A stretch of 64,000 nt of DNA from Fen-1362 sp049516395 (GTDB lineage Bacteria > Planctomycetota > Phycisphaerae > Sedimentisphaerales > Anaerobacaceae). Location of the stretch: assembly GCA_049516395.1 (NCBI GenBank), contig JBEKTD010000003.1, positions 62,001 to 126,000 of the forward strand, given 5' to 3'. Position numbers and translations under genes: made by a program. The notes beneath the pieces were generated by a model. It searched no databases, was not told where the DNA came from, and saw only the letters and a program-made list of their open reading frames with translations. How positions within the stretch are numbered: the first letter of the stretch is position 1; every line of letters begins with the position of its first letter. Of the stretch, positions 42,842 to 50,864 are shown piece after piece.

Positions 42842-45800
42842 TGTTTTTTTCCTCTCAAAATTTTACGGACAAAATTTATAAGCGTTTGCTGCTCGAAGTA
42901 GCTTTCCGGCAGATGCAGATATGCCGTTGTCTCATCGGCGACAGTATATCTCCCGGCAATATTTTTAAACAATCGTTTTGCGTGTTTGTCCGCGTCCGCC
43001 GCGAACAAAAATACCAGGTTCCCGCCGTGCGCCACGATACTCTTTATATCCAGCTCGCTTGCGGCTATTCGAAGCCCGGCGATACTCAAAAGCGATTTAA
43101 CCTCCTCAGTCGGCGGGCCATAAACGTCCGCAAGCTCCGTTTCGAGATGTTTCAGTTCTTCCGCGTTTTTCGCCACCGCGATTCTTCGATACACATCCAG
43201 CCGGATTCTGTCCGCCGGAATATAGTTTTTGGTTATGTATGCCGCGAACCCCAAATCGATGTTGACGGTCGGTATCCCTTCAATCGGCTCACCTTTCATT
43301 TGTTTGACGGCATTAGCTAACAGTTCGCAGTACATTTGATAGCCGACCATTTGAATGTGCCCCGACTGCTCCGCGCCGAGGATATTTCCCGCCCCGCGAA
43401 TTTCCAAATCCCGCAGCGCAATCCTGAAACCCGCGCCCAAGTGCGAATACTCCTCGATGGCTTTCAGCCGTCTCGATGCGATTGGCGTGATAGGTCTCGA
43501 CGCGGGGAGAAGCATATACGCGTATGCCCTGTGCTTGTATCTGCCCACCCGGCCTCGTAACTGGTGCAATTCCGCTAAGCCGAACCGGTCCGCGTCATTG
43601 ACAATCATCGTATTAGCGTTGGGGATATCCAGCCCCGATTCGATTATCGTCGTGCAGACCAGCACGTCGGTCTGGCCCAGCACAAACGCAATCATCGCCT
43701 TCTCCAGTTCGTGCGAGGTCATCTGCCCGTGTGCAATCGCGACCTTGGCGTCGGGGACCAGCTTCTGAATTTCCCAGCATTTCTTTTCGATTGACTTGAC
43801 CCGGTTGTGAACGAAGAAAACCTGTCCCTGTCTGTTAAATTCCCGGATAATCACCTTTCGTATCAGCTCATCGTTGTAAGTAGTTACGCTTGTAACGATG
43901 CTCCGCCTGTCAAGCGGTGCGGTCGCAAGCGAGCTTATGTCCCTAAGGCCTAACATCGCCATATGCAGCGTCCTCGGAATTGGCGTCGCCGTCATCGTCA
44001 GTATATCAACGTTCACTCGCAGCTTCTTGAGCTTTTCCTTGTGCTCCACGCCGAATCGCTGTTCCTCATCGATTATCACCAGCCCCAAATCCTTGAATTT
44101 CACGTCCCCGCTCAACAGCCGATGCGTCCCAATCAAAATATCGACCTTACCTGCCCTTGTGCGGGCAATAATATCCTTTGCCTGGGCGGTTGTCTTAAAT
44201 CGGTTAAGCGATTCGACTACAACCGGAAAATCCGCGAAGCGTTCCGTAAACGTCCGGGCGTGCTGGATGCTAAGCACCGTTGTCGGCACAAGCGCAGCGA
44301 CCTGCTTGCCGTTCTCGACCGCCTTGAACGCCGCCCTCATCGCAAGCTCCGTCTTGCCATAACCCACGTCCCCGCAGAGCAGCCGGTCCATCGCAGTCGG
44401 CTGCATCATATCCTCCTTTATCTGCGCCGCGTTGGTCGTCTGGTCGGGAGTCTCCTGGTATGGGAATGACTCCTCGAATTCTTTTTGCCAATTCGAATCC
44501 GCCGCGAATGCGAACCCGCCTATCGCCTGCCGTTTGGCCTGAAGCTCCAGTAGTTCAACCGCGAGGTCATTGACGGATTGCGCTACTTTTTCTTTCTGGT
44601 TTTGCCACCGCTTCGACCCGACTTTCGACAATTTGGGCCGTTTCGGGCTTGTGCCGATGTATTTTTGCACCAGCCCGATATTATTCACCGAGACCTGCAC
44701 CTTGACGCCGCCGTCATATTCTATTGTTAGGTATTCTCCCTGGTCGTCTTTCTCCCTGATGGTCTCGATACCTAAAAATTTTCCTACGCCGTAAGAGCTG
44801 TGCACAACGTAATCGCCCTGTTGCAAATCCTCCAGCGTATCAATCGGCGTCGTCGCACGCATCGGCCTCTGTCTTCGCCGAAGCGCAAACTGTCCGAATA
44901 ATTCGTGATGGCTCAGAACCGTCGTGTTCAGCGACGGCATCGCGAACCCCTGATGAATGAATCCCTTGAGCAATTTGAATCTCGGAGGTATCTCACTATG
45001 TTCCTGCCTGATGATTTCGCTCACCCGGTCAATCTCCGCCTCCGCTTCGCAGTAAAGCAGCACGTCCTGATGTTTTGCAAGCTCGACTAATTCAGCCAGC
45101 GCCTCCTTATGTCCCGCCCAAAGTGATGCCGCCTTGTGCTGATACTGCTGTACGCTCCTTATATCCAATTTGATGAATTCGTCCGGGTTTTCAGTCGCGA
45201 ACCGGGAAATGTGAAGCTGTGTGAATCGCTCAAGCGATTTATGAATCTGTGGCCAGTTGTATAGCCGGTCTTTCTGCTCCGCCCGCTCGAAATATACCTT
45301 TGCCACCTCCTGGCAGTCCGCCGGCTCATCCAAAATTACAATCGTGTCAGCAGGCAGTATATTCAGGAATAGCTCCCGCTGTTCCTGTTTGTCCCCGCAT
45401 GTTGCCGATACGATACTCACCGCCGACAGTTGATGCGTCGATACCTGTGTATCCAAATCAATTGTGCGAATGCTCTCGATTGTGTCGCCGAAAAATTCTA
45501 CACGCAGCGCCTGTGTCTGGCCGGCCTCATTTGCAAACCCCATCATCGGCGCGTAAATATCGACGATTCCACCTCGTCTGGCGAATTGCCCCGGCAAATC
45601 AACCTTGTCGGTCCGCTCGAATCCGTTATCAATCAGCCATGCGCTTACATCTTCAGGTGTTGTCTGTTTGCCGGTTTGAAGCACAAGCGAACCGCTCTCG
45701 ATAGCCGATAGTTTCGGTACGGGTTGACAAATCGCCTGCATCGATGTCGCAATAATTATGCCTTTATCCTTTTCACGAGTCACCAGCGACGAGACACGAG

Positions 45801-46101
45801 CGACGGTTTTCAACCGCTCCGCCCGAATCTCATCGGTCGCATCCGCGATTTCCTCCTCGCCCTCCCACGCAGGCAGTAATTGAACCTCGTCGGCCCCGAA
45901 CGTCTGCAAATCATCAACCGCGTTATCCGCGTCATCAATATGCGGGCAAACGTAAATAATCGGCCGGGATAATTGCTTTGACAGGTGTGCCGCCAAAAGG
46001 CGCGCAAAAGACCCCCACGTCCCGGCGATTTTTACCACCCCCCCGGTAGTGCCTAATCGCCGGCTCAGTTCACTAATCAAATTGTCGTGCCCAAGCTCCA
46101 T
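42838..46101 (-). CDS. mfd: Transcription-repair coupling factor
   Basis: A 1087-residue Mfd. Domain order: N-terminal UvrB-homology module (to about 330), RNA polymerase-binding Tudor-like domain (LQQGDYVVHSSYGVGKFLGI, about 425-490), then the RecG-like translocase with Walker A GDVGYGKTELAM, Walker B DEEQRFG, TMTATPIPRTLHM and LRGRVGRYKHRAYAYML, and the C-terminal TRCF domain. It removes RNA polymerase stalled at DNA lesions and recruits UvrA. The length is close to the family norm of about 1100. The start at 46101 is the ATG of MELGHDN; the downstream exported protein gene overlaps by four bases. Confidence 0.95.
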   Translation of the reverse strand: MELGHDNLISELSRRLGTTGGVVKIAGTWGSFARLLAAHLSKQLSRPIIYVCPHIDDADNAVDDLQTFGADEVQLLPAWEGEEEIADATDEIRAERLKTVARVSSLVTREKDKGIIIATSMQAICQPVPKLSAIESGSLVLQTGKQTTPEDVSAWLIDNGFERTDKVDLPGQFARRGGIVDIYAPMMGFANEAGQTQALRVEFFGDTIESIRTIDLDTQVSTHQLSAVSIVSATCGDKQEQRELFLNILPADTIVILDEPADCQEVAKVYFERAEQKDRLYNWPQIHKSLERFTQLHISRFATENPDEFIKLDIRSVQQYQHKAASLWAGHKEALAELVELAKHQDVLLYCEAEAEIDRVSEIIRQEHSEIPPRFKLLKGFIHQGFAMPSLNTTVLSHHELFGQFALRRRQRPMRATTPIDTLEDLQQGDYVVHSSYGVGKFLGIETIREKDDQGEYLTIEYDGGVKVQVSVNNIGLVQKYIGTSPKRPKLSKVGSKRWQNQKEKVAQSVNDLAVELLELQAKRQAIGGFAFAADSNWQKEFEESFPYQETPDQTTNAAQIKEDMMQPTAMDRLLCGDVGYGKTELAMRAAFKAVENGKQVAALVPTTVLSIQHARTFTERFADFPVVVESLNRFKTTAQAKDIIARTRAGKVDILIGTHRLLSGDVKFKDLGLVIIDEEQRFGVEHKEKLKKLRVNVDILTMTATPIPRTLHMAMLGLRDISSLATAPLDRRSIVTSVTTYNDELIRKVIIREFNRQGQVFFVHNRVKSIEKKCWEIQKLVPDAKVAIAHGQMTSHELEKAMIAFVLGQTDVLVCTTIIESGLDIPNANTMIVNDADRFGLAELHQLRGRVGRYKHRAYAYMLLPASRPITPIASRRLKAIEEYSHLGAGFRIALRDLEIRGAGNILGAEQSGHIQMVGYQMYCELLANAVKQMKGEPIEGIPTVNIDLGFAAYITKNYIPADRIRLDVYRRIAVAKNAEELKHLETELADVYGPPTEEVKSLLSIAGLRIAASELDIKSIVAHGGNLVFLFAADADKHAKRLFKNIAGRYTVADETTAYLHLPESYFEQQTLINFVRKILRGKKQ

Positions 46102-46296
46102 AAATCCTGAATAATACGCAGAGCTTTCAGCTATTCTACGATTATTTGCCCCATTAAACCAGTCCCCGGAATCATTGCAGATTTTTTAGTGTGCAAACGA
46201 TATTCTATTATGGTAGAAATACCGCCTTTCGTGCCGTGCTCCGGCAGGGACCTTCGCCCTGACGAGTCGGATTGTTTAATTATTCGGTGAAGCAAT

Positions 46297-47199
46297 ATGT
46301 GGTTATATCTTAGCGCCCTTTCGGCTGTCTTTATAGGGCTGTATGACGTATGCAGAAAAAGGGCTATCCGCAATAATGCCGTAATACCGCTGTTGTTCTT
46401 TTCGGTGTTGGTGGAGGCGGTGTTGCTTTTGCCCATTATCGTGCTTTCCGCGGTTTCGCCTCACTTTTTGACGCCGCTGGGGATATTTATCCCGCCTTTT
46501 GGCCCGCTGGCCCATTTCTGTTGTTTCATAAAGGCCCTTATCGTCGTCTCGCTCTGGCTGCTGGGCTTTTTTTCCGTCAAGCACCTGCCTATTTCAATAT
46601 ACGCCCCAATCGGAGCTTCCGGTCCCGCCTGGACGCTGCTCGGCGCTATGCTGGTCTTCGGCGAACGCCTCACCCCGTTTCAATGGGCCGCCTTTGGCGT
46701 GCTTTTTGTCTCCTACTATATTTTTTCTCTCGTCGGCAGCCGCGAAGGCATCGTTTTTCATACTAATAAATGGGTTATCCTTCTTTTCCTTTCGGTCCTC
46801 ATCGGCGCTGGCAGCGCACTTTACGACAAATACCTCGTCCACACGCTTGGCTTTTCCGCCGTAGGCGTCCAGGTCTGGTTTATGATTTACGCGGTTCCCG
46901 TTATGACCTTTGTCCTGTTTGTTTTCTGGTGGCCGGTCCGCGCAAAACATACTCCCTTCAAATGGCGCTGGGGTATCCTCCTTATCGGGGCTTTGCTGGC
47001 TGTTGCTGATATCACCTACTTCAAAGCGCTTGGTTATCAGGGGGCGATGATTTCGCTTGTAACCGCTGTCCGCAGCGGAAGCGTCGTGATTTCCTTCCTC
47101 GGCGGCGCATTTATTTTCGGCGAGGTCCAAATCCGCCACAAAGCCGTCGCCCTCGTCGGCGTCATCATCGGTGTACTTATGCTGCTCTTATCGCATTAA
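46297..47199 (+). CDS. EamA/DMT-superfamily transporter
   Basis: A 300-residue integral membrane protein with about ten hydrophobic helices in two repeated halves, the plan of drug/metabolite transporters. The second half includes LGYQGAMISLVTAVRSGSVV and FIFGEVQIRHKAVALVGVII, the usual G-E and A-x-x-x-I-x-x-G features of an EamA domain. The substrate is unknown. It is divergent from mfd; the 21-bp tandem array begins 50 bases after its stop. Confidence 0.85.
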   Translation: MWLYLSALSAVFIGLYDVCRKRAIRNNAVIPLLFFSVLVEAVLLLPIIVLSAVSPHFLTPLGIFIPPFGPLAHFCCFIKALIVVSLWLLGFFSVKHLPISIYAPIGASGPAWTLLGAMLVFGERLTPFQWAAFGVLFVSYYIFSLVGSREGIVFHTNKWVILLFLSVLIGAGSALYDKYLVHTLGFSAVGVQVWFMIYAVPVMTFVLFVFWWPVRAKHTPFKWRWGILLIGALLAVADITYFKALGYQGAMISLVTAVRSGSVVISFLGGAFIFGEVQIRHKAVALVGVIIGVLMLLLSH

Positions 47200-47249
47200 A
47201 CGAACGCCCTTGGCTTAGTCTCGCCGCAGGCGACTTGCTCCACAACATT

Positions 47250-47669
47250 TCAAGCTTACTCCGTGATATTTCAAGCTTGATATGCAACATAGTCAATTTG
47301 CGGGATGAAATTCACGTCCGAGAACGCGAAGGAACACACTTGAAACACGACATATCAAGCTTTATCTTTCGAATATCAAGTTTGATATTCGGAGTTTCAT
47401 ATATGCTTTTTAACGTTTCATATATGAAATGAGGCATTTCACATAAGCGAAGCTTATTATCATATTTGATTCGTCGCATTTCACATTTGCTTTGTCACGT
47501 TTCATATATGCTTTGAGGCATTTCATATTTGCTCCGAGACATTTCACACTTGATATGCGACATATCAAGCTTCATATTCAACGTTTCAAGCTTGCTTTTT
47601 CAAATATCAAGCTTGATATTCGAAGTTTCAAGCTTCAAATGCGACGTTTCATTTTCGATTTACCGGACT
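47250..47669. repeat. Tandem array of about 20 degenerate 21-bp units
   Basis: The trinucleotide TCA recurs in exact 21-base phase from 47355 to 47649 (15 units), with further units in the same phase at 47250 and 47271 and three decayed ones between. The consensus is close to TCAAGCTTGATATKCGACATT; many units contain AAGCTT or CATATATG palindromes. Because 21 is a multiple of 3, all frames without stops give 7-residue repeats (for example SSLIFRI or RFKLAFS). I read it as a minisatellite rather than a gene. Confidence 0.9.
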
Positions 47670-47908
47670 TTGGGCCTCTAAAACACCGTTAGCAGTATCA
47701 TAAATAACTCCGCTTCGATAAAAGTCCGAAAGCGCGGCTGACTTAATAAGGAATTCTAATAATGAAGGGTGTTTCGATTTATCGGCCTTTGGCTTGTTTA
47801 AGTGACTATTGTTTCCAGCCGAAATAACTATTGCATAAAAAGACGTATTTTGATTGGCGAGATAAACCCCAGCATTTGACATGCACCGCTTCGCCGGAAG
47901 GGCAATGA

Positions 47909-48712
47909 ATGAAAATTAAATCTCTGTTATTTGCCGCCGTAGCGATCGCGTTTGTCGCCGCTGCCAGTTACCACATTGGCGGCTCGATGCAAGGTAGGAA
48001 TCCTAACCTGAAATCAACCCATATTGTTGCTGAACCCAATCATTCGCCTCATTCTCAAAGGAATACTGTTGATTTATCAAATAAAGAGCGAGGTTCTATT
48101 AATACTCCACTGGCAGTTAATGTGCCTATTAAGCCGGAAGCAGCCAGATCTCAAAGAACTGTCCGGCAATACACTCCTACGATTACTCCTGATTCAATTA
48201 TAGACGAACGGTTGTTATATGAGCGTAATGTCTTTTTGTCCCAATGGGACCAGATAAAAAATTCTAATGGAATACCACAACAAAACAGAGTTGATATGCT
48301 CTTGCAATTACAGCAGGAATATAATGACAAAAAGACGAAGTTATTAACAGCTAAACAACAACTTGCCGCAATCCGGCAGTTTAAAGAACAGGGTTCCATT
48401 GATGAGGAAGGGGCTATGAGAGCCGCTTGGTATATAGCAGGACTGCCACGGGATACTGTTGAGAATATATCGCTACCGAAACCAACACTGGTTCCGGTTC
48501 CACCTGACACTCACGGCATTGTAGACGGAATACTTTTTAGTGAGGGAACCCCTATGGCTGTTGTAGACGGGAAAGTAGTCAGCGTGGGCCAGAACATAGA
48601 CGGCGTAAAGGTCGTTAAAATTGAGCAGGGTTACGTCGAGTTTGAGAAATCAGGTGTTCGCTGGAGCCAGAAAGTAAATGAATCACCATCGACCAGTTGG
48701 CCCGGTAAGTAA
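47909..48712 (+). CDS. Exported PilP/GspC-like protein
   Basis: A 267-residue protein with an N-terminal signal anchor (KIKSLLFAAVAIAFVAAASY), a long disordered Pro/Ser/Asn-rich linker, a helical part (about 100-170) and a small C-terminal beta domain (IVDGILFSEGTPMAVVDGKV then VSVGQNIDGVKVVKIEQGYV). That C-terminal pattern is the homology region shared by PilP and GspC, which link inner- and outer-membrane parts of type IV pili and type II secretion systems. No other pilus gene is nearby. It lies just after the 21-bp array and is AT-richer than the surrounding housekeeping genes. Confidence 0.6.
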   Translation: MKIKSLLFAAVAIAFVAAASYHIGGSMQGRNPNLKSTHIVAEPNHSPHSQRNTVDLSNKERGSINTPLAVNVPIKPEAARSQRTVRQYTPTITPDSIIDERLLYERNVFLSQWDQIKNSNGIPQQNRVDMLLQLQQEYNDKKTKLLTAKQQLAAIRQFKEQGSIDEEGAMRAAWYIAGLPRDTVENISLPKPTLVPVPPDTHGIVDGILFSEGTPMAVVDGKVVSVGQNIDGVKVVKIEQGYVEFEKSGVRWSQKVNESPSTSWPGK

Positions 48713-48779
48713 TAACATGATGGTGATTTTGTGAGAAAGCTCGATGTAAGGGTAAGGTTAATTGCATAAAGGAGAAGTT

Positions 48780-49427
48780 GTGTCGGAAGAAGATGCAGAA
48801 CTGCTATCGATGTTTGCTAAAACTCGTGTCTTGATAGAAACCAAGAATCGAGAAAATGCGGTGTGTATCACTGTTTTAGACGGCGCTGAATGCTATTGTA
48901 ATGCTATATTTCTATTATTAAACAAAAACTACGTGCTTCCGGCAATGGCTTTAATGAGATGCTTGTGCGAACTTGCAGTCAAATTTATATGGTGCCTACA
49001 ATGTCCCGATGATACGGACAAAGAACAGGACAAAAAAACGGTTGACGAGAAGATTCGTCGATGGGAGAAAAGTACTCTTGCACAAAATATTAAGGTGTTG
49101 GAGGAGTGGAAGATTGTTGATCCTCAGAATAATAAAATCAATGAACAGATAAAAGAGCTTGAAAATAAAAAAGCCAAGATGGACATTGACGGAATGCCTA
49201 ATTATCCACAATTACTGGAAAAGCTGCCGATCGAATTTAGGCGTGAAATATCGCTTGAACTATACAAGAGCTTTAACAATGCGGTACACCTAGATATAAA
49301 TAGTCTGGGGGAAATTTATTTACACAACAATAAAACTAACATTAACAACAATGACATCAGCAGATTAAAATGTCGTTGTGTCCAGTTGGCCAAAATCATC
49401 ACTGGTGTTATAGCAATCAACAAATAA
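48780..49427 (+). CDS. DUF5677-like helical protein
   Basis: A 215-residue, mainly helical protein. The text NRENAVCITVLDGAECYCNA and LLNKNYVLPAMALMRCLCEL fits DUF5677, a family of unknown function with a paired-helix core that recalls HEPN-like folds; I see no R-x-x-x-x-H nuclease motif. The frame opens at TTG 48762, but AAAGGAG six bases before GTG 48780 makes that the better start. The RES-domain gene starts 47 bases after its stop, which suggests an operon and possibly an antitoxin-like role; that role is inference. Confidence 0.6.
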   Translation: MSEEDAELLSMFAKTRVLIETKNRENAVCITVLDGAECYCNAIFLLLNKNYVLPAMALMRCLCELAVKFIWCLQCPDDTDKEQDKKTVDEKIRRWEKSTLAQNIKVLEEWKIVDPQNNKINEQIKELENKKAKMDIDGMPNYPQLLEKLPIEFRREISLELYKSFNNAVHLDINSLGEIYLHNNKTNINNNDISRLKCRCVQLAKIITGVIAINK

Positions 49428-49474
49428 GGCGAAGATTCTCTTTTCGATACGGCGATGGTAGTTTTGTAGAGCTA

Positions 49475-50266
49475 ATGAATATAAGAAAAAACAAAAGCCC
49501 AAAAACATTCAAAGGCGAACTGGTCTATCTGTGTTTTCAAAGTGACGTTACAAGCAAACTCAGATATTTCCATACTACACAGTCAAAGGAGTTCCTTGAT
49601 GCTGTTCTTGTGACAAGTAAGAAGAGGGAGAAAACGCTTCGCAGAAGTAGGAAGCTTTGGAGAGCCCAATTGGGTTCCGCGGAGTGTGATGGACCCCAAT
49701 GCGGAATCAAAGAATATGTTCCTTATCCACCAGAAAGAATGAAACCTTTAGTTGATAGAGCAAAAGAAGGAAGAGTGAATCCTAAGGGAATTCCATATCT
49801 ATATCTGGCTACAAAAAAACATACCGCTGTTCAGGAAATACGGCCTTGGCCCGGATCGCTTATTTCTGTAGCTCGTTTTAACATTGTACGTGATTTAAAA
49901 CTTATTGATTGCTCAAAAAACATCTTTAAATTAAATGGGCCCGGTTTTCATTGTCTATTCTCGGATACAGATCCTCCTCACCTTAAAAAGCTTAGCCAAG
50001 ATGAAATTGAAAAATATGTATGGTCATGGATAGACTGGTCATTTTCAAAACCAGTTAGCCCATCGGATGATACAGCAGAATATGTTCCGACTCAAATCTT
50101 AGCAGAACTGTTTAGGGCCAACAATTATGACGGGATTATTTACAATAGCTTATTCGCAGAAGGCAAAAACTTGGCTCTGTTTGACATTGCTTCTGCAGAA
50201 CAATCAGATTGCACGCTCTATCGAATTAGTAAAATTACAACGTTCGAACTTCAAGAAGTAACATGA
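49475..50266 (+). CDS. RES-domain protein (NAD-degrading toxin family)
   Basis: A 263-residue protein with a RES domain. The three name-giving residues can be placed: Arg in KLWRAQLGS, Glu in HTAVQEIRPWPG and Ser in NYDGIIYNSLF, with GRVNPKGIPYLYLA between, as in the family. RES toxins of known toxin-antitoxin systems degrade or transfer ADP-ribose from NAD+ and stop growth; their usual partner is an Xre/MbcA/ParS-type antitoxin. No such gene is seen here; instead a DUF5677-like gene precedes it. The first about 70 residues are extra compared with minimal RES toxins. An earlier start at 49370 overlaps the upstream gene and is less likely. Confidence 0.8.
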   Translation: MNIRKNKSPKTFKGELVYLCFQSDVTSKLRYFHTTQSKEFLDAVLVTSKKREKTLRRSRKLWRAQLGSAECDGPQCGIKEYVPYPPERMKPLVDRAKEGRVNPKGIPYLYLATKKHTAVQEIRPWPGSLISVARFNIVRDLKLIDCSKNIFKLNGPGFHCLFSDTDPPHLKKLSQDEIEKYVWSWIDWSFSKPVSPSDDTAEYVPTQILAELFRANNYDGIIYNSLFAEGKNLALFDIASAEQSDCTLYRISKITTFELQEVT

Positions 50267-50864
50267 CGGCATTGTTAGCGTGAGAAATCGGTTATAAGAA
50301 ATTCCTTAGTAAGGCCCGGCTTAATTGCACACATTAACCTACCAAATACTTGGCCCGCCAAACGAACGGCGGACAAGTTGCTACCCAAACCAAGCCCTTT
50401 CACCAGTGGCGGATAAATTTTAACGGCAAAATACTTTTCACCACTCCCGTTCCCGAAAGGGATGGTCAAGCCATTCGTGCCCTCGGTGGTTAAAAAGCCG
50501 TGTTACCTGTCCTGAGCTTGCCGAAGGAATCTGTGTTAATCCGTGTCTAAAAAAAACAGCGTAACCAGCGCAATCAGCGTCTAAAAAGTGTTAAAATAGG
50601 CAACTTGTCGCTCGCCCTCCTTCACACACAGAAACCAATGACAAGTAATGGCAAGTAATGACAAGTACCGTTTTTAGCTCAATAACGAACTTGCCCTCCA
50701 TTCGACACACACAAAAAGGTGGGACAACAAGGGGCAAGTAGGGGCAACTAAAAACTGCCTTATAACAGTATTAGTTTTTGATCGCTGTGATTTCAGGAAT
50801 AAAAAAGGCGGGCCGTTTTGCGCGATCCGCCTTCTTTAAGTGTCTGTAATAGCTGTATTTGCGA
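50267..50864. other. Repeat-rich intergenic region
   Basis: No gene is supported. Dispersed repeats include CCTGTCCTGAGCTTGCCGAAG (50506-50526), CTGTGTTAATCCGTGTCTAAA with GCGCAATCAGCGTCT (50530-50583; the latter also at 60247-60261), three 10-bp units of AATGRCAAGT (50637-50666), and a loose second copy of the CCCTCC...ACACACA...CAAGTA text at about 50690-50750. The tkt terminator closes the region. Confidence 0.6.
50799..50835 (-). terminator. Intrinsic terminator of tkt
   Basis: On the minus strand AAGGCGG (50833-50827) pairs with CCGCCTT (50811-50805), followed by a T-run. It lies 30 bases after the tkt stop. Confidence 0.75.

Noticed and set aside
42835..45711. Plus-strand frames opposite mfd
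   Set aside because: They are antisense shadows of a complete mfd gene and have no recognisable domain.
47250..47669. CRISPR array
   Set aside because: The units are 21 bp without distinct spacers, and each unit differs from the next; there is no cas gene in the window.
47235..47692. Two short genes (47235-47432 and 47492-47692) over the 21-bp array
   Set aside because: They are in different frames of the same tandem repeat; the 3-divisible period keeps frames open without coding function, and no ribosome-binding sites are present.
47649..47882. 77-codon minus-strand frame next to the array
   Set aside because: Part of it (GVIYDTANGV) recalls the end of planctomycete prepilin-like proteins, so it may be a gene remnant, but there is no start region or ribosome-binding site to support a gene.
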